Assembly: GCA_022828125.1 (NCBI GenBank)
Contig: JAJEJD010000008.1
Coordinates: 346,735-410,734 of the forward strand
Length of the DNA stretch: 64,000 nucleotides
Direction of reading: 5' to 3'
Source of the DNA: a bacterium
GTDB lineage: Bacteria > UBA8248
A model generated the notes under the pieces. That model saw only the letters and a program-made list of their open reading frames with translations. It ran no database searches and was not told the origin of the DNA. The translations under genes were made by a program, and so were the position numbers. Shown here in pieces: positions 26,291 to 34,890 of the stretch; within the stretch, counting starts at the first letter, position 1; the number at the start of each line of letters is the position of its first letter.

Positions 26291-27475
26291 TCACTCCGCC
26301 CACGGACGCGTGGTGGTCGTCGTGAGGAGTTCGCATCCATCATCCGTCACGAGAACCATCTGCTCGATGTTCGTGCCCCCCACCTCGGGCAGCACGAACT
26401 GCGGCTCCACACAGAGCACCATGTTGCGCTCTAGCGCCATCTCATTATCCGGCCGGATGATGGGCGCCTCCACGGTCTCCAGGCCAATGCCGTGCCCCGC
26501 CATCGGGAAGAGGTACTGCCCCGCCCCGTTCGCGTTGTCGTCCAGAAACCGGCTCGCCGCCGCATGAACGTCCGAAGCCCTGGCGCCCGCGCGAACCGCG
26601 TCCATCGACGCTTCCGAGGTCGCGATGGTCAACTCCAGCATCTCCTCCACGCTTTTTACGAGTTTTTTGCCGGGAACCACGGCGGTTCGGTTGACGTCGA
26701 ACCCATAGCCCTCCACCGCGCCCACGTAGTCGAAGCGAATCAGGTCGCCCGCCTCCAGTTTCCTCTGCGTCGCCTGCGGCCAGCGCGAACCCCAGCTCGC
26801 CCACGGGCCGCTGTGGACGCGGACATAGCGCACGAAATCGGCCCCCGCCCGCATCCCCGCCGCATGGCCCTCGGCGCACAAGTCGCTCTCGCTCACGCCG
26901 GGGCGAACCGCATCGAAAATGGCGGCGTAGCCCGCCTCGACGATCTCCGCCGCGCGCTTGAGGTAAGCGACCTCGGTTTCGCTCTTCCTCGCGCGAAGCT
27001 GCTCCACCAGGGCGTTCGCGTTCGAGAATTGCGCCTCGGGGAGTGCTGTGGTCAAGTCGATGTACATCGTGGCCGGCATGATGTCCTCTCCGGCGATTCC
27101 CACCCGCGCGCTCCCGGCTCCCAGGCGCTTGAGCTGATTCACCAGGCCTGCGGAGATGTTCGCCTCCACCCGGACGTTCTCAACGTGCACCATCTCTGCG
27201 CGATAGTTTCTATGATCCACGAAGAGAAGCGGCTCTTCCTCAATCGGCAGGACGAGCACGCCGTGGCCCATGCCGCGAACCGTCTCGCTGAAGGCTCCCG
27301 GCGGAAACGGCGGGAAATGGTTGGTGAGGTAGGTCAGGCTCCCCATGCGGTCATAAAAAGAACGCCCGATGACGAGGAGCACGTCGAGTTCCGCCTCGCC
27401 CATGAGGCCGCGCGCATCCGATATCCTCCCCTTGATCTCTTCTCTGGAAGCGCCCGTGCCGTTCTCGATGACCAT
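26291..27475 (-). CDS. M24-family metallopeptidase (Xaa-Pro peptidase/creatinase-like)
   Basis: A 394-residue pita-bread-fold hydrolase. All five metal ligands are visible: two Asp in YVGAVEGYGFDVNRTAV, His in GHGIGLETVEAP, Glu in LCVEPQFVLP and Glu in GGTNIEQMVLV. The N-terminal creatinase-like domain is present. Relatives cut Xaa-Pro bonds or hydrolyse small C-N substrates such as creatine or ectoine. Its ATG follows the stop of the LLM gene with no gap (TAG then ATG). In a transport and catabolic train a small-molecule hydrolase role is more likely than general proteolysis. Confidence 0.9.
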   Translation of the reverse strand: MVIENGTGASREEIKGRISDARGLMGEAELDVLLVIGRSFYDRMGSLTYLTNHFPPFPPGAFSETVRGMGHGVLVLPIEEEPLLFVDHRNYRAEMVHVENVRVEANISAGLVNQLKRLGAGSARVGIAGEDIMPATMYIDLTTALPEAQFSNANALVEQLRARKSETEVAYLKRAAEIVEAGYAAIFDAVRPGVSESDLCAEGHAAGMRAGADFVRYVRVHSGPWASWGSRWPQATQRKLEAGDLIRFDYVGAVEGYGFDVNRTAVVPGKKLVKSVEEMLELTIATSEASMDAVRAGARASDVHAAASRFLDDNANGAGQYLFPMAGHGIGLETVEAPIIRPDNEMALERNMVLCVEPQFVLPEVGGTNIEQMVLVTDDGCELLTTTTTRPWAE

Positions 27476-28444
27476 CTACTTGAACCTCGGCAAGAGTTCG
27501 GAGACGAAATTCTCGAGTTGCTCTTCCTGGACGCCGCCCGCGAAGCGAACGACGAAGACGCGCGCTCCCTCGCCCGCATATTCTCTTAACTCCTCTTCCA
27601 CGCTATCGCCGTCTCCCGCGATGACGAGGAGTTGCTTTCTCACCTCATCGAAGGTCTTGTGGTAGTACTTGGAGAGAAATTCTCCGCACTGCGCTTCGGC
27701 CTTCGCACCGTCGGGATTGATGTTCATCGTGACGTAGAGGCACTGGGGAATTTTTTCGATTTCTTCGGTGCGGCCAAACTCGTCGGAATACGAGAGAATC
27801 TTCTCCCAGCACTGCCGGTAGAGGTCCGCCGTGATCGAGTTCGTTATCCAGCCGTCGGCGAAGCGCGCCACACGCCTGAGACCCGAATCCACCAAGTTGC
27901 TCGACAGCCAGACCGGGGGGCCGCCGGGGGTTTTGGGCCTCGGTTCGAGCGCCACGCCCTCGAAGGAGAAATACTTCCCCGCGTAACTCGCATTGGACTC
28001 GTGCATGAGGAGCTTGAGTATCTCCACGGTCTCAGAAAACCGGCGCGCGCGCTCGTTGATGGGAACGCCGATGGTCTCGAACTCGAACTTGAGGTCGGTG
28101 CGCCCCACGCCCAGGCCGGGCAGGACGCGGCCGGGGAACATGCAGTCGAGCGTGCTCATCGACTGGGCGAGCATCACCGGATGCCGGAGCGCCGCGAGCA
28201 TGACCGCCGTACCCACCTGAACGCGCTCGGTGGAGGCGAGAACCGCCGCCCAGGTGGTGAAGCTCTCCATGCGCGGCTTGGCCAGCACGCTGTCGCCGAG
28301 CCAGACGGAATCGAGACCAAGATTCTCGGCTTTTTTCGCGAGAGAAAAAATGGGGTCGGTGTTCGGCGCTTCGCCCCCCGCCGCCACGACGACGCCGCGC
28401 GTGGGCAGCAGATAGCCGAAATGAAAACCTCCTGCATGATTCAT
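27476..28444 (-). CDS. LLM class flavin/F420-dependent oxidoreductase (third of three)
   Basis: A 322-residue luciferase-like protein, first gene of the second minus-strand train. FGYLLPTRGVVVAAGG, GLDSVWLGDSVLAKPRMES and GRVLPGLGVGRTD are the family marks. It is close in style to the copy at 19905, at the other end of the same train. The cofactor (FMN or F420) is not decided by sequence. Its upstream region, shared with the divergent lipoprotein gene, must hold the promoter of the train. Confidence 0.9.
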   Translation of the reverse strand: MNHAGGFHFGYLLPTRGVVVAAGGEAPNTDPIFSLAKKAENLGLDSVWLGDSVLAKPRMESFTTWAAVLASTERVQVGTAVMLAALRHPVMLAQSMSTLDCMFPGRVLPGLGVGRTDLKFEFETIGVPINERARRFSETVEILKLLMHESNASYAGKYFSFEGVALEPRPKTPGGPPVWLSSNLVDSGLRRVARFADGWITNSITADLYRQCWEKILSYSDEFGRTEEIEKIPQCLYVTMNINPDGAKAEAQCGEFLSKYYHKTFDEVRKQLLVIAGDGDSVEEELREYAGEGARVFVVRFAGGVQEEQLENFVSELLPRFK

Positions 28445-28673
28445 AGAATGAAATCCTTACCTACCAATGGAAAAAGATGTTCTCACAAATCAGAACGAAC
28501 GAATTGTCAGATTGAATACATTAGTAACACTTTTGGCTTTCGCCCGCAAAAACTCAAGGATACGAGCGTCAACCGCCGGGGTTCCGCCTCGCCCGGCGAG
28601 GAGCGCGCGGCGCGAAGCGTTGACATCTCCCGGCGCATATTTTATGAAAGTCCGCATGATTACCAAGGTCTGC

Positions 28674-29696
28674 ATGAAACTCTTCACACCGATCTTCCTG
28701 ATTTTACTTTCGCTGACGGCGGGTTGTTTCGGTGGCGGCTCCGGCGACAGTTCCCCTCCGCCTCCAATCCCGACACCCACGCTTACGCCCGTCCCCCAGC
28801 CGTTTCGCACGGGGACGACCTTCGTCGACAACGTCCTCAGCGTCGACGTGCGCTACCACGACGGCCGAACCCGAACCCTCGATACCGACCGGCACCGGGA
28901 CGGGTCGTGGGCGCGTTTCCTCCCCCGGCCCCTGCAGCCCGGCCATTCCAGCCGCGAATGGATACTCGCGGAGAACCACTACGACGGCAGGATTCTGCTC
29001 TACGCCGCCGTCTCCTGGAACGACGCCGACCCTGCCGACTATCTCGCGGCCGGATGGTGGCTCGTCTACCCACCCGGCTCACTCACTGATGATGTCGAAT
29101 CCGCCACGCGCGGCGTCTTTCTCGACGGCCCGGAACTCGACCCTTCCAATCCGCCCGACCTCCCCCTGACCGGCACGGCCACCTACCTCGGCGGCGCCGG
29201 CGGCCTGTACACCTACAACTACGGCCGCAACTGGGACGAGTTGGCCGGTTCCTCCGAGCACACTGAATTCGTGGGGATTATCGCGTTGACCGCCGACTTC
29301 GGCAGCAGGCGCCTCACCGGTTGCCTGGGGTGCCTCGAGCAGATCGAGGTCGATCCCGGCCGCCACCTCTACCCGATCGTGACCTGGCGGAATCCCGACC
29401 CTGAGGCGTCGCCGGCCGACTACGACCTGCACTTTTCCGCATCCTTCGACGCCAAGGGCGCATTCGAGGATACCGAGATCACCGTCACGCATCCCGAACG
29501 CACAATCACGCAAACCGCCGGGACGTGGCGCGGCCAGTTCTCGAACGTGCCGGACGCCGACGGCAACCCACGCCGCGTGGTCGGTTCGAGCGATGTTCAC
29601 TTCGCCGAAGAAGACGGATCGAGCGGTCGCTTTACGGGCATCTTCGATGCGCTTACGCCCGCTGCGCTTAAGCTCGACGGCGGCAACGCGAACTGA
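28674..29696 (+). CDS. Lipoprotein with transferrin-binding-protein-like C-terminal region
   Basis: A 340-residue predicted lipoprotein. The start at 28674 gives MKLFTPIFLILLSLTAGC, a textbook lipoprotein signal with lipobox LTAG-C, and has AAGG upstream. A Pro/Thr linker (residues about 25-40) follows. The C-terminal part has the small beta-barrel rhythm of TbpB-like proteins: GTWRGQF, then GNPRRVVGSSDVHF, then GSSGRFTGIFDA. Such proteins sit on the cell surface or outer membrane. A second, earlier region (residues 180-230) has the similar phrase FVGIIALTADFGSRRLTG. Two cysteines in CLGC may pair. No ligand can be assigned. Confidence 0.75.
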   Translation: MKLFTPIFLILLSLTAGCFGGGSGDSSPPPPIPTPTLTPVPQPFRTGTTFVDNVLSVDVRYHDGRTRTLDTDRHRDGSWARFLPRPLQPGHSSREWILAENHYDGRILLYAAVSWNDADPADYLAAGWWLVYPPGSLTDDVESATRGVFLDGPELDPSNPPDLPLTGTATYLGGAGGLYTYNYGRNWDELAGSSEHTEFVGIIALTADFGSRRLTGCLGCLEQIEVDPGRHLYPIVTWRNPDPEASPADYDLHFSASFDAKGAFEDTEITVTHPERTITQTAGTWRGQFSNVPDADGNPRRVVGSSDVHFAEEDGSSGRFTGIFDALTPAALKLDGGNAN

Positions 29697-29899
29697 ATTA
29701 CGTTCCTGCGGACAAAACACACCTACCCTCTTCCTGAACTTCCTCCGCGCACACCGTCTACACGATCTTCCGTACCCTGAAGAATCGCCCTGATGACCAG
29801 GGCGCGAGTGGGCGCGCTCCCCCATCACCCACATCGGCGCAAGCGTCGCCCCGGACCGGCACATGGCGCAGAAAAAGCCGGTTCCTCGGTAATGGAATT

Positions 29900-29927
29900 T
29901 TGATTTGGGACGGCCAGATGCTAATAT
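29900..29927 (+). promoter_or_regulatory. Candidate sigma-70 promoter for the carbohydrate-type ABC operon
   Basis: TTGATT (29900-29905) and TAATAT (29922-29927) are 16 bases apart, about 164 bases upstream of the binding-protein start. The gap 29697-30090 otherwise shows no gene. GC content drops around the element. Spacing and match are reasonable but not perfect. Confidence 0.4.
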
Positions 29928-30090
29928 GCTTCCATTCAAGTTCCAAAATAAAATGATCAAGGGACGTGCAATAGTGCGACGTGTTCCTGTAGTACCCATT
30001 CGATTCCGGTGCGCTTCACCCAAGGAGTGCGCCCGGATTCCCCAATAGAACCGCTGGTTAAAACAGGCGGACCGGAAAGGAGGCAAGGCC

Positions 30091-31374
30091 ATGCGAAGGT
30101 TTCTCATGACTCAGCTCTTGGTCGGTATGGTAACAGCGCTTCTCTGGAATCCAGCTTTTGCCCAGCAAAGGATCACCTGGTGGGAACACAGCAACCCGCC
30201 GCATAACAACTACTCGAAGGATTTGGTGGCGGAGTGGAATAAGAAAAATCCCAAGACTCCCGTGCAGTATGATTTTTTCGCGATGACCCCTTATTTCCAG
30301 AAACTCACGGCCGCGCTTTCCACCCGCTCGGCGGCCGACATGTTCACGCTTATCGACTTCCTGCTGCCCGGCTTCACCGCAAAGAAAGTCCTCGCGCCCA
30401 TTCGTCCCGAGTGGCTGGGCTACAAGGACCTCGAGGACATGAAGAAGGCCTACATACCGGGGGCGCTGGACGGCTACATCCATGAGGGGAAGCTATACGC
30501 CATTCCTCCCATCGCTTCGGGCTTCAGCCTCTTCATCAACAGGAAGCACTTCAAGGAGGCGGGCCTGGACCCGGACAAGGATTACCCGCGCACCTGGGAA
30601 GACGTTGGCCGCATCGGCAAAAAGCTGGTGAAAATGAGGGGCAGCAGGATGGTGCGCGAAGGCTTCGATTTCGCCATGCACTCCTCCACCTGGACGATGT
30701 GGTATTTCAACACGACGATTCGGCAATACGGGGGAGAAGTCCTCGACTCCTCCGGGAAAAAGTGCACGGCAAACAGCGAAGCGGGTGTGAAGGCCATGAA
30801 CGTCCGGGCCAGGATCGCGCACCACTACAAGGCTTCGGATCCCACCGTTAGTTTCGGCACCAACGCCCTTCCGGCCGACGATATACCCAAGGGGCGCGTC
30901 TCCATGTTCATCACCCACGCGGGAAGCGTGGCGCAGTTCGGCCCCAAGATGATGAAGGACTTGAAAGTGGTGCCCTTCCCGCAGGTAGACCCCAAAAATC
31001 CCGTGACGCCGATTTACGGCTTCGCCCTCGCGGTGAATCCCCATATTTCCGAGGCGAAACAGAAGATAGTGCACGCCGTGCTGAAACACGTCGTCAATGA
31101 CTCCAAAACGTGGTACGAGAGGACGTCCTATCCCCATCCCGACAAGAATTTTCTTAACCTTCCCGGGATGGAGGAGGCGCGCACGAAACGCTACCTGGGC
31201 GTGTTCGTGAAGGACATCTCGAACGGACGATTTCTGCAGCGCTCCGACAAAATCCTCGAGCTCAACCAGGCCATTCACCGGGCGATGGAGCGCGTGGTCT
31301 TGAAGAAGGAAGACTCCAGGAAGTCGCTCGACAGGGCGTGTAAGGAGATCGACGCGGCGCTAGCCAAGAAGTAG
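30091..31374 (+). CDS. ABC transporter substrate-binding protein, carbohydrate (family 1) type
   Basis: A 427-residue periplasmic receptor. The signal peptide MRRFLMTQLLVG...WNPAFAQQ ends in an AFA-Q cleavage site, and AAAGGAGG lies upstream of the ATG. ITWWEHSNPPHNNY and YAIPPIASGFSLFINRKHF are typical for extracellular solute-binding proteins of the MalE/UgpB class. It delivers its ligand to the two permeases encoded next. A sugar, sugar alcohol or glycerol-phosphate-like ligand is likely; which one is unknown. Confidence 0.9.
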   Translation: MRRFLMTQLLVGMVTALLWNPAFAQQRITWWEHSNPPHNNYSKDLVAEWNKKNPKTPVQYDFFAMTPYFQKLTAALSTRSAADMFTLIDFLLPGFTAKKVLAPIRPEWLGYKDLEDMKKAYIPGALDGYIHEGKLYAIPPIASGFSLFINRKHFKEAGLDPDKDYPRTWEDVGRIGKKLVKMRGSRMVREGFDFAMHSSTWTMWYFNTTIRQYGGEVLDSSGKKCTANSEAGVKAMNVRARIAHHYKASDPTVSFGTNALPADDIPKGRVSMFITHAGSVAQFGPKMMKDLKVVPFPQVDPKNPVTPIYGFALAVNPHISEAKQKIVHAVLKHVVNDSKTWYERTSYPHPDKNFLNLPGMEEARTKRYLGVFVKDISNGRFLQRSDKILELNQAIHRAMERVVLKKEDSRKSLDRACKEIDAALAKK

Positions 31375-31385
31375 GCGGAGAATCA

Positions 31386-32348
31386 ATGGGTCGCGAGATC
31401 GGAGCCGGCCGGACTTCACCTTCGATGGTCCGAAGATCCGCTTCCCTGCTGCGGCGGTGGGGGGCTGGCGGGGGGAAATCCTCCCTCCACAGCCACCTCC
31501 GCTGGGCGGGGTTCTTCTTCGTTCTGCCTGCGCTCATTCATCTCGTGATCTTCAAGTTCTACCCCATGCTCCAGGCCTTCCGGCTGAGTTTTTTCCGCTA
31601 CGACCTCATGAGCCCGCCCGTGTTCACGGGGCTTGAGAACTATAAACTCCTCTGGGAGAACCCGCTCTTTCACCAGTCCTTCTGGGTTTCCGTCAAGTAC
31701 ATGTTCGGCGTCTCCATACCGGAGTGGTTCTTCGCGCTGGGTCTGGCCCTCCTCCTGAACCGGCGGATGCCGGGGCGGGCGGTCATCCGTCTGGCGTATT
31801 TCTTCCCCATCGCGATGTCGCAGATCGTCGTTGCCATGGTGTGGAAGTTCATGTACCACCCCTTCGGCCTGGTGAACACGATTCTGGAGACTTTCGGAAT
31901 CGGCCGCATCAACTGGCTCTCGATGGAGGAATCCGCGCTGCCCGCCCTCATCGCCATCGGCATCTGGCGGGGCATCCCGCTTTTCGGCGTGATTTACCTG
32001 GCGGGCCTCCAGGCTATCCCGAAGGAATACCACGAGGCGGCCATCATCGACGGCGCAGGCGTGTTCCAGCGCTTCTTTTACGTGACGATCCCCCTGCTTC
32101 TCCCCACGATAATGTTCGTCATGGTCTTGTCTCTCCTCTCGGCCGTCAAGGTGTTCCTGAACCCTCTGGTCATGACCGAAGGCGGCCCCAACGGGACGAC
32201 CCGGGTGCTTCCGTACTTCATCTACGAGACGGGTTTCGCCTTCTTCCGTATGGGGGAGGCCGCCGCGGCTTCGATGGTGCTGTTCGTCTTTCTTTTCGGC
32301 CTGACCCTGATTCAGTTGCGGCTATTGCGCAGGGGAGGTGTGGAATGA
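31386..32348 (+). CDS. Carbohydrate-type ABC permease, MalF/UgpA class
   Basis: A 320-residue inner-membrane permease with about six hydrophobic helices. The ATPase-coupling loop is clear at YHEAAIIDGAGVFQRFFYVTIPLL, the EAA motif of the family. GGAG lies upstream of the ATG, 11 bases after the receptor stop. It ends overlapping the next permease by ATGA. The N-terminus is a little longer than usual, with about 40 polar residues before the first helix. Confidence 0.92.
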   Translation: MGREIGAGRTSPSMVRRSASLLRRWGAGGGKSSLHSHLRWAGFFFVLPALIHLVIFKFYPMLQAFRLSFFRYDLMSPPVFTGLENYKLLWENPLFHQSFWVSVKYMFGVSIPEWFFALGLALLLNRRMPGRAVIRLAYFFPIAMSQIVVAMVWKFMYHPFGLVNTILETFGIGRINWLSMEESALPALIAIGIWRGIPLFGVIYLAGLQAIPKEYHEAAIIDGAGVFQRFFYVTIPLLLPTIMFVMVLSLLSAVKVFLNPLVMTEGGPNGTTRVLPYFIYETGFAFFRMGEAAAASMVLFVFLFGLTLIQLRLLRRGGVE

Positions 32349-33178
32349 GCCGGAAGACGATGCTCCGCTTGGGAGGCGCGCTCATATCCGTGCTCACAGT
32401 TGGAGGAGTCGTAGTGATGCTCCTTCCCTACTTCTGGATGGTCTCCTCCTCCATCAAGACGGGGATCGAGGTATTCGATCTCCCCATCAAATGGATACCG
32501 GATGAGATCCAGTGGGTGAACTACCCCAATGCCCTGACCAAAGGGGCTTTCGGGGTCTATTTCTTCAACAGCTTCGTCGTGGCTTTCGCGGTCATGGCGG
32601 GGAACCTCGTTTTCTGCACCCTGGCGGGCTACGGCCTGGCCAAGTTCCGCTTCCCCCACCGGGAGTTGTGCTTCCGCCTGATTCTGAGCACTTTGATGCT
32701 CCCGCTGGAGATCGTGCTGGTGCCTACTTTCCTCGTGGTGCGGGAATTGGGCCTCGTCAACACCTATGGCGGCCTGATTGCTCCACTGGCGGTGGACGCT
32801 TTCGGCGTCTTCCTCATGCGCCAGTCCATCAGAGACATTCCGGATTCCCTCATCGAGGCGGCGCGGATGGACGGATGCAGCGAGTTCGGCATCTTCTGGC
32901 GCATCATTCTTCCCAACTGCAAGCCCGCGCTGGGCGCGCTGGCGCTGCTCGCCTTCCGTGACAACTGGGATCAGTTCCTCTGGCCATTCATCGTGGCGAC
33001 GACTGACGACCTGAAGACCTTCCCGCTCGGCCTCGCCCAGATGGAGGGCATCGATTCGGCCGCCTACCATGAAATCATGGCGCTCGCTGTCCTGGGGATG
33101 ATCCCAGCGGCGTTCATCTTCCTGTTCTTCCAGCGCGCCTTCGTCCGAGGGATTACGCTCACAGGGCTTAAGGAGTGA
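32345..33178 (+). CDS. Carbohydrate-type ABC permease, MalG/UgpE class
   Basis: A 277-residue permease. It opens MSRKTMLRLGGALIS followed by the first helix. The EAA loop is SLIEAARMDGCSEFGIFWRIILP. The start at 32345 overlaps the previous stop (ATGA); an open frame reaching upstream to 31724 is only the shifted frame of the first permease. It forms the channel heterodimer with the MalF-class permease. Confidence 0.93.
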   Translation: MSRKTMLRLGGALISVLTVGGVVVMLLPYFWMVSSSIKTGIEVFDLPIKWIPDEIQWVNYPNALTKGAFGVYFFNSFVVAFAVMAGNLVFCTLAGYGLAKFRFPHRELCFRLILSTLMLPLEIVLVPTFLVVRELGLVNTYGGLIAPLAVDAFGVFLMRQSIRDIPDSLIEAARMDGCSEFGIFWRIILPNCKPALGALALLAFRDNWDQFLWPFIVATTDDLKTFPLGLAQMEGIDSAAYHEIMALAVLGMIPAAFIFLFFQRAFVRGITLTGLKE

Positions 33179-33183
33179 GGAGC

Positions 33184-33309
33184 ATGAAAGCGCCTTTGCT
33201 AAACTTGTTTTCAGCCATCAAGCCCTTGAAGACCCGCCTTCCGGCCCCATGGAGGGGGGAAGGTTCCACGCGAGTGTCCATCGTGCTTCTCGCAGATAGG
33301 GGAAACTGA
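33184..33309 (+). CDS. Possible 41-residue small ORF between permease and ATPase genes
   Basis: ATG at 33184 has GAGGAGC just upstream and the frame runs to a TGA one base before the ATPase start (TGAGATG). The peptide (MKAPLLNLFSAIKPLK at its start) has no recognised family. The DNA from 33225 looks like part of a G-run repeat (CCATGGAGGGGGGAAGG), so the frame may be accidental. It may be a translated leader that couples the ATPase gene, or nothing. Confidence 0.25.
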   Translation: MKAPLLNLFSAIKPLKTRLPAPWRGEGSTRVSIVLLADRGN

Positions 33310-33310
33310 G

Positions 33311-34390
33311 ATGGGGGAAGTGTTGCTCGAAGACCTCACCAAGGATTTCGGCGAGGTGATAGCGGTCAAGGAGGTGAACCTCACAATCCATGACGGGGAG
33401 TTCGTCGTGCTTCTGGGGCCATCGGGGTGCGGCAAGACCACCACGCTGCGGATGATCGCGGGTCTCGAGGAGATCACGAGCGGGCGCATCCTCCTGGATG
33501 AGCGCGTGCTGAACGACGTGCACCCGCGCGATCGCGACATCGCCATGGTGTTCCAGAACTACGCGCTCTACCCCCACATGAGCGTCTACAAGAACATGGC
33601 CTTTGGCCTCAAGATGCGCAAGGTCGCCAAGGACGAGATAGACCGCAAGGTGAAGAGCGCCGCCGGCATCCTGGGCATCGAAACCCTGCTCGGGCGCTAC
33701 CCGGGCAAGCTCTCCGGCGGCCAGCGCCAGCGGGTCACTCTCGGGCGCGCCATCGTCCGCGACCCGCGCGTCTTTCTCTTCGACGAGCCGCTCTCGAACC
33801 TCGACGCCAAGCTGCGGGTCCAGACCCGGGTGGAACTCCTCAAGCTCCACCAGCACCTCGCCGCCACCTCGATCTACGTCACCCACGATCAGGTCGAGGC
33901 CATGACCATGGGGGACAGAATCGTGGTCATGCACGAGGGGGTCATCCAGCAGGTCGGCCCCCCGATGGAGGTTTACCAGAACCCGGCGAACCAGTTCGTG
34001 GCGGGCTTCATCGGGAGCCCTGCGATGAACTTCCTCTCCGCCACGGTGCGTTTTGAGGCGGGGCGGACGTTCCTGGAAGGCGCCGGCTTCCGGATTCCCC
34101 TGCCAACCGAGCGAGCGGGCGGACTCGCAGGGCGCGAGGGCGATGAGATCGTATTCGGTATCCGTCCCGAAGACATGCGTCTCGGCGCCGAGGGCGAGAT
34201 CGAGGGGGCGGTCGAGATCATCGAGCCGGTGGGTTCGGACATCTTCCTCGACCTGAGCGTGGGGGGCGCCTCCCTCACCGCGCGGGTGGAGTCCAGCGTC
34301 CGGATGAGCCAGGGCGAGCGCGTTCGCCTCCACGCCGACCCGGCGCGCGTCCACGCCTTCGACCCTGAGACGGGCGTGACGCTCGTCTGA
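33311..34390 (+). CDS. ABC transporter ATPase, MalK/UgpC class
   Basis: A 359-residue ATPase. Walker A is GPSGCGKTTT, the signature is LSGGQRQRV and Walker B is VFLFDEPLSNLDAK. The C-terminal regulatory TOBE-type domain includes GIRPEDMRL. It energises the two preceding permeases. The last 50 bases have a diverged partial copy at 38798-38847, on the far side of the McrBC island. The C-terminus ends HAFDPETGVTLV. Confidence 0.93.
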   Translation: MGEVLLEDLTKDFGEVIAVKEVNLTIHDGEFVVLLGPSGCGKTTTLRMIAGLEEITSGRILLDERVLNDVHPRDRDIAMVFQNYALYPHMSVYKNMAFGLKMRKVAKDEIDRKVKSAAGILGIETLLGRYPGKLSGGQRQRVTLGRAIVRDPRVFLFDEPLSNLDAKLRVQTRVELLKLHQHLAATSIYVTHDQVEAMTMGDRIVVMHEGVIQQVGPPMEVYQNPANQFVAGFIGSPAMNFLSATVRFEAGRTFLEGAGFRIPLPTERAGGLAGREGDEIVFGIRPEDMRLGAEGEIEGAVEIIEPVGSDIFLDLSVGGASLTARVESSVRMSQGERVRLHADPARVHAFDPETGVTLV

Positions 34391-34890
34391 GGTGAGACGC
34401 CAGGATTCCACAATGGTCAAATACCCAAAAATTCAATTCATTGCGCTGTAAATGCGGGATGGAAAAACGAGTGTTTCAATGATGATGCGACAGCCGAAAA
34501 ACGTCTACTAAAAGGTCCACTCGATTTTCTTCTTGTCGATTACTTCTTCGGTGAATTACTGAGTAGGCTTTTGCAAAATTTCAGAACCAATGAAAAAACA
34601 GAAAACCAACTCCTTTCTATATGATTATTCCGATATCTAAATAGTTTCGAGCCAGACTTGAGAGGACGGCCCGACATGGTCCCGCCAAGACTCGCAGGAG
34701 TTCGAGTTGGGCTGCTTTCGTTTTGATTACATATTACAAAATACGAATCCCGAACGAGGTTCCCAAAATAAATGTCTGCAATACTTTCAATAAATCACAA
34801 ATATTTTATTGCCGTTGAAAATACCCCACTGTCTGAAAACGGGCGAAACGATCTATAATTTCTTTATATCCAGTGTGAACATGTCCTGGT
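34391..34890. other. AT-rich gene-free stretch at the left edge of the low-GC island
   Basis: About 500 bases without a supported gene. Base composition drops sharply from the ABC operon side. I see short A/T runs but no tRNA, no clear terminator and no copy of the tRNA-Ala end that could mark an attachment site. It is the 3-prime flank of the McrC gene. Confidence 0.6.
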
